Below are positions 13,301 to 21,034 of a stretch of DNA of 64,000 nt, piece after piece. The first letter of the stretch is position 1. The number at the start of each line of letters is the position of its first letter. The notes below the pieces were generated by a model, which saw only the letters and a list, made by a program, of their open reading frames with translations, had not been told where the DNA came from and searched no databases. The translations under genes and the position numbers were made by a program. This stretch comes from Lumbricus rubellus (lineage: Eukaryota > Annelida > Clitellata > Crassiclitellata > Lumbricidae), in NCBI GenBank assembly GCA_945859605.1, contig OX243827.1, forward strand, positions 22,837,521-22,901,520. Direction: 5' to 3'.

Positions 13301-15672
13301 TTCCCGTGCAGGTCTCGGCACATGAAGCCGGTTAGCAAGTCCTCTCCCTCGCCGTCTCACCTTTCACCGACAGTGTATGGTCAATGTACTCATTATTGCT
13401 CAGGTTGTTAGAGGGCGCATGTGGAGCGGAAATTTGAAAGCAAGCTTCTGTCCACCATTCGTTAATTTAAGAGATTATTATATCGCGCCTGTTCAAATGC
13501 ACATATTCATAGGCGCTCCCGATTCCCCCCCCCCCCGGCTAAAGAGAACAGTCTTAACCCTTTCCAGTCGGAATTGTTTTGATACCTATCCTGTTAATGG
13601 GGTCACGGGTTACCCCATCCGGCGGGAAAGGGTTAAGAGCAGAGTAGAATGTAGTCTCAAATGCTCTAGTCATAAGACGTAGTTGGTAGTTCCACATGGA
13701 GCCCAATTCCAGGTCGCAAGTCTAGCCACAGAAAAGGCGCTGCATAAGCCTATAGTAGAAGTGCGCGATCCGGAGGCGGGGGTAAAAGAAGCTCCGCCTT
13801 ATTAGAATAGAAGAGCGGAGAGACACGGCGTTGGAAAGGTAGGGTGGAGCAGCAGAGCTCCTGCGAATAAACGGAAGAAAACACCCGTGAAACATCGCCA
13901 ATGTGGGGATTCTAACCCAGGCATCTCGGTTAAGGATCCAAGAGGCTAACCACCACAGTTCGTCGCCATGGAAACGTGCTGAGAAAAGTTACGGTGAACA
14001 CTGAAACATTAGGATCAAATTAATTGTTAAATAAAAAGTTACCAAGAAAATAAAGGCAGTATTTAAACCACTGCAACTAGTGGGAATGTTCACGGTGCAT
14101 GTTTTCAGCTCCGGTTTTTATGCCCTGCTCTGTGCACGTCAGGTTTAGACTTGGCAATGAGAATCAGGTTTCCCAATTCACATGTAAACCGCGCTTTAGG
14201 TTCCTTTGGCTTGTGCAGTAATTAAAGCCCAGCGACATGCACGAACAACATACACCGAGCCAGAATTAACTAGCCAGCCTTAGATAATTAATTACAGAAT
14301 ATATCAATGAAACAATACGACCACCTTCTGTTGTATTTGCCGAATGCCAATGTTACAGTCTGCAACATTGTCAACATCTAAAGTTCTAAACAAAACGCAT
14401 TTAGAATTATTGTTTATGCATGCACATGACTCCCTGGAGTTTGACAAGCAACTGGTGGCGTTATGTAGTTTGCATGAAGACTTCCGGCAAGTTGCTATAT
14501 AAAACGATTGGGTATAACTATTTAGAAATTATCATTGTTATTATTATTTATTATTATTAATGAAGGTCACAATTACCTGCCTTATTAAGCTCACAACCAG
14601 TGGTGTAGTCCTAAAACATGAAGTGGGGGAACACAAAAAATGAAGTGGGGGAACGGTTCATATTAGGCTTACAAATTTTTTTCTCAATTATTAATTTATT
14701 GTTATTACAGTAGGCCTACTACTGTACTATTTTCATTTGCCATTAGCTTTTATTTACAAGCCATTGAACACATATATAAATATATCTGCGAAACTGCGAA
14801 AGGCTCCAGTAAGTAAGCAGCTGAAACTGTGAATCTTGAATTTTTTGTTTCCTCCCTGGAAAAAAGGGGGGAACGGCGTTCCCGCGGAAAAAAGGGGGAA
14901 CGGCGTTCCCCCGCGTCCCCCCTCCACTACACCACTGCTCACAACAACTAGTAACCAAGAAACATGAAGACTTCCGGCAAGTCATTAGGCTATAGAAAGC
15001 GATTGGGTAAAGAAGGTCACATTTTATACCTGCCTGATTAAGCTCACAACAACTAGTAACCAAGAAACATGTTGTACCAACATTCATTCATTCGTTCATT
15101 CATTCATTTGTTTCAAGAATTTTTACAGCGCCTCTTCAAGAAACCTATTCTCAGAGACGTATCCAGTCCAATCAAGTTGATACAGATATATATTAGGGAA
15201 CCCGCGGAACGTATCTATAGATGAATCAGCCCAAGGGAGGTAGGGAGGGAGGGAGTTGCTATGGTGAACTCCATCTTGGAGGGGAACATTGGACGGAAGA
15301 GGACAGGAAGGAAGACAACACAGTGGAAAAGGAGAAAGATATAACAGTGAATCAAGGATAAGATATCACATGCAGTACATCAAAGGTGTGATATCACAGT
15401 TGATAAAGAGTAAGATTTCACAGGGAATCAGTGGTAACGTATCAAAGTGAATAAAGGGTAAATAAGATACCATAGTTGATAAGGAGGAAGATGTCACAGT
15501 GAATCAATCGTATCTGGTATCAGAGTGGATAAGGTGAAAAAGTCAGAGTGAATCAAGGGCACTATATTATCGTGGGTCAGCTTCTACAGGTATGTAAACA
15601 CACGACAAACAATTAGCTCCTGGCATTCTTTACCTTTAGAAACTTAGTTTCCCGGCTCTCCCAAGTAGACAT
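1556..15672 (-). CDS. CROCC: Rootletin (ciliary rootlet coiled-coil protein), 5' half
   Basis: Sixteen minus-strand exons join into one unbroken frame of 976 codons. Every visible junction is GT-AG and the phases agree throughout. The product is almost all long coiled coil (heptads rich in L, E, Q, R, K), broken near residues 350-420 by an S/R/P-rich linker ([15 protein letters not shown]) that matches the position of a similar linker in vertebrate rootletin. Diagnostic local matches in order are SYQRKI..QKLQGK, the block [15 protein letters not shown], the block [62 protein letters not shown] and [10 protein letters not shown]. Rootletin polymerises into the ciliary rootlet and the centrosome linker. 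Vertebrate rootletin is about 2000 aa, so the C-terminal half lies beyond the window start. A 13-codon first exon is the least certain part. Confidence 0.93.
2218..2387 (-). CDS. CROCC: Rootletin exon 15
   Basis: 170 bp, residues 860-916. Ends [16 protein letters not shown], matching the vertebrate AAHEEDLQRLQREK. Acceptor TTGCAG, donor GTGAGT. Confidence 0.93.
2560..2640 (+). repeat. Interspersed repeat module (GATAAAGGAGGAGGG family), copy 1
   Basis: Core GCCAGTCCTAAGCATGGATA then AAGGAGGAGGGCGACACTAA. Related cores occur at 16510-16580, 33105-33180 and, inverted, 47955-48040. The wording resembles 3' ends of RTE-type LINEs, which is inference. Confidence 0.6.
2929..3073 (-). CDS. CROCC: Rootletin exon 14
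   Basis: 145 bp, residues 812-859 plus one base. [14 protein letters not shown] followed by [15 protein letters not shown] matches the vertebrate KEALEGSLFEVQ..RREQLEAEGQALLL block. Acceptor AATTAG, donor GTAGAT. Confidence 0.92.
3519..3802 (-). CDS. CROCC: Rootletin exon 13
   Basis: 284 bp, residues 717-811. A canonical heptad coil: [20 protein letters not shown] through [20 protein letters not shown]. Acceptor CCTCTAG, donor GTGAGT. Confidence 0.92.
4030..4245. repeat. Degenerate CAT/ATTTACC tandem repeat
   Basis: Irregular tandem words of the type CATTTACCATCATC in a rootletin intron, about 210 bp. The neighbouring intron 4440-4740 is A/T-rich with nothing recognisable. Confidence 0.6.
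4304..4427 (-). CDS. CROCC: Rootletin exon 12
   Basis: 124 bp, residues 676-716 ([20 protein letters not shown] and onward) plus one base of a split Gly. Acceptor ATGTAG, donor GTAGGC. Confidence 0.87.
4745..5073 (-). repeat. Array of splice-donor-like units downstream of rootletin exon 11
   Basis: Read on the minus strand, the intron repeats a degenerate 17-40 bp unit whose core is TCTGGCTCAG followed by GTAGG, the same words as the true exon 11 end and donor. Roughly ten or more CAG|GT, TAG|GT or AAG|GT junctions follow one another. The array therefore presents many candidate 5' splice sites immediately behind the real one. Confidence 0.75.
5074..5237 (-). CDS. CROCC: Rootletin exon 11
   Basis: 164 bp, residues 621-675. 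Holds [18 protein letters not shown] and [11 protein letters not shown], both near-identical in pattern to vertebrate rootletin. The donor context TCTGGCTCAG|GTAGG is repeated many times in the intron just downstream (4745-5073), so alternative donors are possible. The exact end here is chosen by homology and phase. Confidence 0.88.
5461..5588 (-). CDS. CROCC: Rootletin exon 10
   Basis: 128 bp, residues 578-620 plus a split Ala ([18 protein letters not shown] and onward). Acceptor GCACAG, donor GTTAAC. Confidence 0.88.
5755..6005. repeat. GA/CAGA-rich simple repeat
   Basis: Purine-rich, imperfect GAGA and CAGA words within the intron between exons 9 and 10. Intron 6290-6877 is A/T-rich and otherwise featureless. 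Confidence 0.8.
6038..6289 (-). CDS. CROCC: Rootletin exon 9
   Basis: 252 bp, residues 494-577 plus a split Arg. Contains [19 protein letters not shown], which matches the vertebrate block ending RRQRDRLEEEQEDAV. Acceptor TTGTAG, donor GTAGGC. Confidence 0.92.
6878..7468 (-). CDS. CROCC: Rootletin exon 8 with S/R-rich linker
   Basis: The longest exon here, 591 bp, residues 297-493 plus a split Leu. Coiled coil, then an acidic stretch ([14 protein letters not shown]), then the basic S/R/P linker [19 protein letters not shown], then coiled coil resumes at [20 protein letters not shown]. The linker is a likely phosphorylation region, as in vertebrates. Acceptor TTCCAG, donor GTAAGC. Confidence 0.93.
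7536..7607 (+). repeat. SINE 3' tail module with (AATG)n end
   Basis: A clear copy: GAGCGCCTCTGAGTAGGTTT, TTGAAGAGGCGCTATATAAA and GAATGAATGAATGAAT. The stem AGCGCCTCT/AGAGGCGCT is intact. Confidence 0.8.
7722..7917 (-). mobile_element. tRNA-derived SINE, reverse orientation
   Basis: On the minus strand: a tRNA-like head with GGTGTTGTAGTGAGTAGG and GGTTGCAGGTTCGAATCCAC (box B GGTTCGAATCC), a middle with GGCAAGTCCTTCACTCAG, and the tail module GGGAGCGCCTCTGAGTAGAG and AGGGCGCTATAAAAGTGCAC. Close to the copies at 16733 and 26180. A degenerate plus-strand tail follows at 7930-7980. Confidence 0.8.
8035..8156 (-). CDS. CROCC: Rootletin exon 7
   Basis: 122 bp ending in phase 2, residues 257-296 ([20 protein letters not shown] and onward), a plain coiled-coil segment. 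Acceptor CTTCAG, donor GTAGCC. Confidence 0.88.
8340..8490. repeat. (GTCT)n microsatellite
   Basis: GTGTCT words grading into a pure GTCT run (about 8406-8490) in a rootletin intron. Open frames reading as CLSV or RQTD repeats are artefacts of this. Confidence 0.95.
8580..8790. repeat. Imperfect GTCT/GTGT repeat
   Basis: A second, more degenerate run in the same intron, ending about 70 bp from exon 6. Confidence 0.85.
8858..9070 (-). CDS. CROCC: Rootletin exon 6
   Basis: 71 codons in phase 0, residues 186-256. Contains [19 protein letters not shown] and [16 protein letters not shown], the conserved less-coiled block of the N-terminal rootletin domain. Donor GTGAGT. Confidence 0.93.
9245..9425. 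repeat. CAGA/GATA-rich repeat
   Basis: Imperfect CAGA and GAGA words in the intron between exons 5 and 6. Confidence 0.8.
9473..9626 (-). CDS. CROCC: Rootletin exon 5
   Basis: 154 bp, residues 134-185. Carries [18 protein letters not shown] and ends EAEWKKEEE, both close to vertebrate rootletin. The acceptor follows TTTAAG, and exon 4 phase decides it over a CAG ten bases downstream. Donor GTAGGT. Confidence 0.9.
10030..10109 (-). CDS. CROCC: Rootletin exon 4
   Basis: 80 bp ending in phase 2. Residues 108-133 ([20 protein letters not shown]) plus a split Lys codon. Acceptor TATAG, donor GTTAGT (weaker than most here). Confidence 0.85.
10340..10470. repeat. TA run and TCTG simple repeat
   Basis: A short (TA)n at 10312-10332 followed by imperfect GTCT words in the intron between exons 3 and 4. 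Confidence 0.8.
10556..11311. mobile_element. hAT-type MITE (740 bp) with perfect 8-bp TSD
   Basis: The element runs 10564-11303. Its ends are inverted: CAGGCCCGGCCTTAGGGC at the left and the exact reverse complement at the right. Both ends are followed inward by CGGGGCCCAAGGC-type words. It is flanked by the direct repeat ATGCTAAC (10556-10563 and 11304-11311). The 8-bp duplication and CAGG start are typical of hAT. The A/T-rich interior has no transposase, so it needs help from elsewhere. It lies in the intron between rootletin exons 3 and 4. Confidence 0.92.
11358..11441 (-). CDS. CROCC: Rootletin exon 3
   Basis: 28 codons, phase 0 at both ends, donor GTGAGT. Residues 80-107, beginning [15 protein letters not shown], which follows QKLQGK as in vertebrates. 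Confidence 0.88.
11460..12420. other. Rootletin intron, A/T-rich
   Basis: TGTATTGTAT-type words at 11545-11635, a degenerate SINE tail (minus) near 11660-11720, then A/T-rich sequence with short words shaped like AAGCTAATCA recurring through 11990-12310. No coding signal. Confidence 0.5.
12433..12630 (-). CDS. CROCC: Rootletin exon 2
   Basis: 66 codons, phase 0 at both ends, acceptor TAG and donor GTAGAC. Residues 14-79. An acidic start ([15 protein letters not shown]) leads into coiled coil with [13 protein letters not shown] and IQKLQGK, the best anchor to vertebrate rootletin. Confidence 0.92.
12676..13031. repeat. (GTAG)n microsatellite grading into degenerate GTAA/GTAG
   Basis: A nearly pure GTAG run at about 12680-12780, then 250 bp of interrupted GTAA/GCAA words. 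It lies directly upstream of rootletin exon 2, close to its acceptor. Confidence 0.95.
13554..13636. mobile_element. piggyBac-type MITE (75 bp) between TTAA sites
   Basis: TTAA at 13554-13557 and 13633-13636 bracket a 75-bp element that begins CCCTTTCCAGTCGG and ends as the near inverse CCGGCGGGAAAGGG. TTAA duplication and CCCTTT termini are the piggyBac hallmark. The interior has a second palindrome (ATGGGGT/TACCCCAT). Confidence 0.85.
13895..13985 (-). repeat. tRNA-like SINE head (fragment)
   Basis: On the minus strand GTGGTTAGCCTCTTGG resembles box A, and CTGGGTTAGAATCCCC, 25 bp on, resembles box B. It does not fold into a full clean cloverleaf by eye and has no Pol III T-run at the right place, so it is a SINE or tRNA pseudogene rather than a tRNA gene. 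Confidence 0.45.
14475..15069. repeat. Local duplication of ~100-bp host segment, one copy interrupted by a MITE
   Basis: Copy 1 runs from GAAGACTTCCGGCAAGTTGC (14476) to the words AACTAGTAACCAAGAAACAT after the MITE. Copy 2 runs from the same GAAGACTTCCGGCAAG (about 14967) to AACTAGTAACCAAGAAACAT (about 15069). Copy 1 also gained a (TTA)n insert near 14535-14560. Copy 2 keeps the single CTCACAAC target uninterrupted. Confidence 0.85.
14590..14945. mobile_element. hAT-type MITE (340 bp) with perfect 8-bp TSD
   Basis: The element is 14598-14937. It starts CAGTGGTGTAGTCC and ends with CTACACCACTG. The TSD is CTCACAAC at 14590-14597 and 14938-14945. GGGGGAACGGCGTTCCC palindromic blocks lie inside the right end. 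No coding capacity. It sits in rootletin intron 1. Confidence 0.92.
15090..15165 (-). repeat. SINE 3' tail module, reverse
   Basis: (ATTC)n, then ACAGCGCCTCTTCAAGAAAC and CTATTCTCAGAGACG: the tail module in reverse. About 470 bp inside rootletin intron 1 from the candidate first exon. Confidence 0.75.
15310..15565. repeat. Degenerate ~30-bp minisatellite
   Basis: Eight or so loose copies of a unit like ATATCACAGTGAATCAAGGG plus TAAG. It lies within 100 bp of the rootletin exon 1 donor. Spacing and letters drift, so it is an old array. Confidence 0.65.
15634..15672 (-). CDS. CROCC: Rootletin exon 1 (candidate first coding exon)
   Basis: ATG at 15672-15670 opens 13 codons ([13 protein letters not shown]) followed by donor GTAAAG. 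The exon ends in phase 0, as exon 2 requires. An RFX X-box lies about 670 bp upstream. The vertebrate N-terminus is longer, so this would be a short N-terminus or one of several alternative first exons. Confidence 0.5.
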
Positions 15673-16339
15673 TATCCAAAACACTGCCAACAGCTGATCC
15701 TATCCACAATGGTCCAAACGATATCCACTCACTACTACAGCAGCAACGCCTAACTGGACACCCGTTTTTACCCCACGTTGAGAAGTATAATTATACTTCT
15801 ATATCGACGGTACATCGCCCAATGACCGACTAAACACAAGCCCACAGGTTGTTGTCGTATAAAGATACACCGTTCGGACATGTTCCTACTTGTCGTCAAC
15901 GCCGGAGACCATTATTATAATTATACACAAAGCAGTTGATAGGACAGCTCTTGTGTCGTGTGTGTGGAACATTTGAACTGCACTGGTCGTCTACGCATGC
16001 GCCAACCTACAGCCAATCAGATTACTGTGCTAATTCATATGTGGAAGTCTAACAGGCGTTAACTTTGTCGACTTCGCAATGGGGTTATCTCGTGTCATCG
16101 AGACTCTCTCTGATAAATAGATCAGTGATGTAATGATTTTATCCTAGGGACATGACTTTCCGTCCGGTGTGGCAAGATCAGAGGTAGCCTGCAATCCATT
16201 AATAATATTAATTAAACATAATAACAACGTAGTTTGGATATAGATTGTCTGAAGTAAACAAGCATAGTACCCACATGAGAGAAATATGGTGATCTGACGG
16301 GACTAAATACCAGAGTGGACATACCATGCAGGTTACCCT

Positions 16340-16353
16340 GTTACCATGGCAAC
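16340..16353. promoter_or_regulatory. RFX X-box upstream of rootletin
   Basis: GTTACCATGGCAAC matches the RFX-factor X-box consensus (GTNRCC, 0-3 bases, RGYAAC) at every position and is almost a perfect palindrome. RFX factors switch on ciliary genes, and rootletin is ciliary. The site lies 668 bp upstream of the candidate rootletin start codon. A weaker look-alike, GTCGCCATGGAAAC, is at about 13966-13979 in intron 1. Confidence 0.7.
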
Positions 16354-16499
16354 AGGAAACCAAAGATATCCAGGTGCAACAATTCATTGTGATACCATGA
16401 TTAGAATGGTCTCACATGACTAAGTATACAATTGCAGATTTATACATTAGACTGAGATTAAAGAGACCAGAGACGCACATTAGCAGACGAAGTAAGCAC

Positions 16500-16585
16500 C
16501 ACTGGCATTTTAGCAGTGCCAGTCCCAAGTCTGTATAAAGGAGGAGGGCGACGCTAATGATGTTTGTTGTCAGGCAGGGTCGTTA
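16500..16585 (+). repeat. Interspersed repeat module (GATAAAGGAGGAGGG family), copy 2
   Basis: GCCAGTCCCAAGTCTGTATA followed by AAGGAGGAGGGCGACGCTAA, then TCGTTAAGTCGAAACAACTT. Same order of words as copy 1. Confidence 0.6.
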
Positions 16586-16732
16586 AGTCGAAACAACTTC
16601 TTCTCAACTGCGCCTAAAATCTGGAATTACGGTAGGCCTAGAGTTATCACAAAAGAAACATTTAAGCTTAGACTAAGTAGGCCCGGGCCTTTAAGGTGGG
16701 TCCTTGGAAGGAAACTGCATCAAATGATCTAT

Positions 16733-16960
16733 ATTGTGGAGCGCGGTAGTGTAGTGGTGGCGTTGGTGCCTTGGAGCCGGAAGGTTCGAGGTTCGAGTCC
16801 ACCTCTCCGCAAAAGGACCTTGGGCAAGTCCTTCATTCACAATTGCTCAGCGCTTCGGCGTGAAACTCCGATGCAGTGTCCGCTCTGCATTCGGGAGCGC
16901 CTCAGAGTAGTGAGGGTTTGAAGGGGCGCTATAACAAATGCACATACAAACAAACAAATA
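16733..16960 (+). mobile_element. tRNA-derived SINE, near full length
   Basis: Box A-like GCGGTAGTGTAGTGGTGG, box B GGTTCGAGTCC at 16790-16800, a middle domain with GGGCAAGTCCTTCATTCAC and GAAACTCCGATGCAGTG, then GGGAGCGCCTCAGAGTAG and GGGGCGCTATAACAAATGCA with an A/C-rich tail. It defines the family from which the many tail-only modules here derive. Confidence 0.88.
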
Positions 16961-16964
16961 AACA

Positions 16965-17305
16965 ATTATTTGTAATTTTTGACAACTTGAATCCAGGAGA
17001 TGACTCCAATGTGAGTTGCAGAAAGTGACAAATAAAAATCTTGCGCAAAAATTTAGGCTACGTTCAACAACAATATTTTAGCAACAACCTTTTATGGCGA
17101 TTGTTAAATAATTATTGTGTTGCAAGGCCAGTAAAACCTAGACTCTCATTTATTCAGCTATAATCTTGTAATACGCTTAAATGGAATCCCACTGTAAAGG
17201 TGTAGCTGCTAATAGCAACCAGCTCAACTGGCCACTAAGGAGTACAAAGTGCGTACGTCTAAAGACCACTAGTCTTCCTAGACCATGAAGACATCAAGAC
17301 CTTGC
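16965..17305. other. Unassigned intergenic sequence
   Basis: A/T-rich, no coding signal, no clear repeat seen. Confidence 0.4.
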
Positions 17306-17309
17306 TGTT

Positions 17310-17425
17310 CATTTCAAGTAGCCCAATAAAGCCCTTATCTCCAAAGTCCTTGTCAAGTAGCCCAATAAAACCGTTATCTCCACGTCGTCGTCAAGTGTTC
17401 TAGCCCAATAAAACTGTTAGCCTCT
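17310..17425. repeat. Three tandem units each with CCCAATAAA
   Basis: A unit of about 45 bp, TAGCCCAATAAA followed by a CGTTATCTCC word and GTCAAG, occurs three times. Each copy contains AATAAA. It could act as a cluster of poly(A) signals on the plus strand if a transcript crosses it, but none is evident. 17430-17940 is otherwise featureless apart from a G-run/C-run hairpin near 17801-17826. Confidence 0.65.
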
Positions 17426-17944
17426 AATGATTAACACATAAGTTCAGCATTAAACATTTATAGTTAGATAATAAGTAGGCCTACTAAGTAAGGACGCAGT
17501 TACCGCAGTAGTTCCGAGAAGAGAAAAACTCGAGTGTTCACAGGGTTTCGGCAGCACATGATATACACAACGTCTATGATATAATTGACAGCATCCTAAA
17601 TCAACTGTTCGCGCACACTTATGGCTACATTTTAAAGTCCTTGTTAGCACTTTAAAACCTTTTATTTCATGGGACTAGACCAGACTGCTGTAATACAAGA
17701 CCCCAGCATAGATATTATCATTTTAATAATTATGATCATTATAGTATATATAATTATGCCAAAATGTATATGTATAGGCTATATACAAGGTGAGAATTGC
17801 CAGGGGGTTGGGGGGTTTCAACCCCCCAGTCTTTCTTAGAGTCCCATGTTAAAGTCTGTTTTTCACACCATGCACAATTACAAGTGGATAATGGTCCAAC
17901 CACCCAACTATTTTTCCACAATATTTATATATATATGTATATAT

Positions 17945-18042
17945 ACATATATATCTAGAATGAGAGACAGAGGAGAGAGACAGAGAAGAAGAGAGAGAGA
18001 GAGAGAGGGAGAGAAAGAGAGAGAAAGAGTGAAAGAGAGAGA

Positions 18043-18087
<45 letters not shown>

Positions 18088-18180
18088 GACAGAGACAGAC
18101 TGAGGCAGATATGCCTACAGAGACAGAGATAGAAACACAGAGACAGACAGCAAGACATACAGAAAGACAAGACAGACTGT
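17945..18180. repeat. GAGA and CAGA microsatellite
   Basis: (GA)-rich then a pure (CAGA)n at about 18044-18085, then interrupted CAGA. Confidence 0.92.
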
Positions 18181-18544
18181 TGTTTTCTCTCAATAGACTT
18201 ACAAGTCTTACAAGACACATGATACACTAAAATTCACACGCACACCAACTCAAGCTAATGTCCAATATCTGATATTAAGCAAACGTGTCTTTTCCAATAA
18301 ATAGTCACAGCTAAATCAGTTCCATGTGTTGCTTATCAGCTCATTAATACTTCATTCACGACACATTATATTAATGGAGTATGATCAAGAACAGCCTGCA
18401 ATGCCCACCACATGAATGAAGTTAGTTGCACGAATTTTTTCGTCGGGGTGGCCAGATAAAAGGCGCAGTCCATTAATAATAATTAAAATAATACTAACGA
18501 TAATGATAATAATGATAACATATTATTATCATTATAATTTTATT

Positions 18545-18549
18545 TTTAT

Positions 18550-18628
<79 letters not shown>

Positions 18629-18722
18629 ACTACTACTACTACTACTACTACCATTATAGATATTATCGTCATCATCATCATCATCATCGGCGGCAGCAGC
18701 AGCATCGTCGTCGTAATCGTCG

Positions 18723-18762
<40 letters not shown>

Positions 18763-18766
18763 CATT

Positions 18767-18824
<58 letters not shown>

Positions 18825-18830
18825 TCATCG

Positions 18831-18865
<35 letters not shown>

Positions 18866-19017
18866 TTCTTCTTCTTCTTCTTCTTTTTCTTCTTCTTCGT
18901 CTGCTTCTTCTTCTTCTTCTTCTTATTTATATTTATTATTATTTATTATTATTATTGTCGTCATCATCATCATCATCATCGTCATCGTCATCATCATCAT
19001 CATCGTCGTCGTCGTCG

Positions 19018-19066
<49 letters not shown>

Positions 19067-19095
19067 TGCCATCATCATCGTCATCGTCATCATTT
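18545..19095. repeat. Compound trinucleotide repeat (ACT, CTG, CAT, TTC)
   Basis: A 550-bp run of consecutive trinucleotide blocks: (ACT)n, (CTG)n, (ACT)n, (CAT)n with CGT interruptions, (CAG)n, (CAT)n, (TTC)n, then (CAT)n. A 231-codon open frame across it is a by-product of having no stop words. Confidence 0.95.
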
Positions 19096-19721
19096 TATAT
19101 GCCAAGTGTAGCACAGAAAAACGAAGAACAGGGCATCCATCATTGTTGCTAAGCTACTGACTTCATAAGACTTGCCGTGTATACCGTGTATAATAATTAT
19201 AGCCTGGTACCTTTGTATGGTATATTTAACAAGTCTGAAGAAGCCTTCTACATAAGAAAAAACACTTCATTTGTAGCTGATTTTGTTTTTAAATCTCGTG
19301 ATGTCGACTTTTTAACTCTTAATGAGACATAATATATTGTATGACAATGATGGTGATTAAATAATTACGTCTGAACATTATAATAATGAATGGCGGTTCT
19401 CTTTACAGTAACAAGTACCATTGAACAATGATGATATTCAACTTAACCATCAAAGTTGTTTGCTTCAAGTTAGAATTGCAAAGCACTTTGCAGACGTCCA
19501 TATGAAAGCACACATACACGCTCACACACGCACACAAAAACACACACGCATATATACAGGTAGACATCTATGCAAGTATAATGTACGGCACAATCGAATC
19601 CCAGCTGGCACAAAGTCACAACTACACTTGTAAACTGTATAAATGCATACTACATACGTGCTGTAATATACAATACATGTATACATTATACTAATATATA
19701 TCAGTATTTCTCTTATACATA

Positions 19722-20337
19722 CATGCATGCATGCATACATACATACATGCATGCATGCATACATACATACATACATACATACATACATACATACATACAT
19801 ACATACATACATACATACATACATACATAGGCCTACATACATACATACATACATACATACATACATACATACATACATACATACATACATACATACATAC
19901 ATACATACATACATACATACATACATACATACATACATACATACATACATACATACATACATACATACATACATACATACATACATACATACATACATAC
20001 ATACATACATACATACATACATACATACATACATACATACATACATACATACATACATACATACATACATACATACATACATACATACATACGATACATA
20101 CATACATACATACATACATACATACATACATACATACATACATACATACATACATACATACATACATACATACATACATACATACATACATACATACATA
20201 CATACATACATACATACATACATACATACATACATACATACATACATACATACATACATACATACATACATACATACATACATACATACATACATACATA
20301 CATACATACATACATACATACATACATACATACATAC
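19722..20337. repeat. (CATA)n microsatellite, ~600 bp
   Basis: An almost pure CATA array with only three kinds of interruption: GCATGCATG near its left end, a GGCCTA insertion at about 19830-19835, and an extra G (CGATACAT) near 20092. All long frames in it (YIHT, VCMY repeats) are artefacts. Such length may be compressed or mis-sized in an assembly. Confidence 0.97.
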
Positions 20338-20554
20338 ACGCACACACATACATTATGTGCATGCATGCATACATACATTATTGCACTCATGCATAAATAG
20401 GTACTCACAACGTACTTACTGTACCAACTCATCCATGAATGTACAATTATGTACAATAGATATCGGTCGTGGTTCAGTCAAAGTGGTACAATGTATTTAG
20501 CATGCAGGTCAGAAGCGAATCACTATGGAAACGACGACGCCCAGCAAGTTATCC

Positions 20555-20573
20555 CTCCCGCCTCTCTCTCTCG

Positions 20574-20604
<31 letters not shown>

Positions 20605-20705
20605 ACCCTCTCTCCCTCTCTCTCTCTCGCTCTCTCTGTATCTCTCTATGTCTGTCTGTCTCTCTGTTTCTCTCTCCCTCCGTCCGTCCTTCCCTCCCTC
20701 CCAGG
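20555..20705. repeat. TCTC/TCCC pyrimidine-rich repeat
   Basis: CTCT words grading into CTCC and GTCC. 20710-21030 shows no further recognised feature. Confidence 0.9.
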
Positions 20706-21034
20706 TCTGCTTAATTATGAAGCATAAAGTCAGTCTCAGTTGTTACAAGAATAATATTGTGGCACAGCAAACTAAAGTTTTGAGCACAGCAGGCCTATGC
20801 GGTGTGTTCAAACGCTTCCGGATGAGGGGTAGGGGGAGTTCGATCGCCTTTGTCTTACTTAGGACCCCCACAGTTAGGCCTACATTGCACAACACCAGAG
20901 GGAATCGTTTCATTCGTTTCCGAGGAGTTATATTCTAGCAATCAATGCCAACTTCGCAGTTTTGCTGGCCAGGACAAACATGTCCAAAGAAACTGATAAC
21001 ACGCACCGACCTTTCTAGTAATATACCGAGGTAG

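Noticed and set aside
16741..16810. tRNA gene (also 7850, 26210, 45450, 13930)
   Set aside because: Box A and box B are present, but each is followed by a conserved SINE body and tail, and cloverleaf pairing is poor.
18416..19150. 231-codon frame with Thr, Ala, Ile, Phe and His runs
   Set aside because: A direct product of trinucleotide repeats, with no exon signals.
19522..20500. Frames up to 275 codons (YIHT, VCMY repeats)
   Set aside because: Pure (CATA)n has no stops in most frames.
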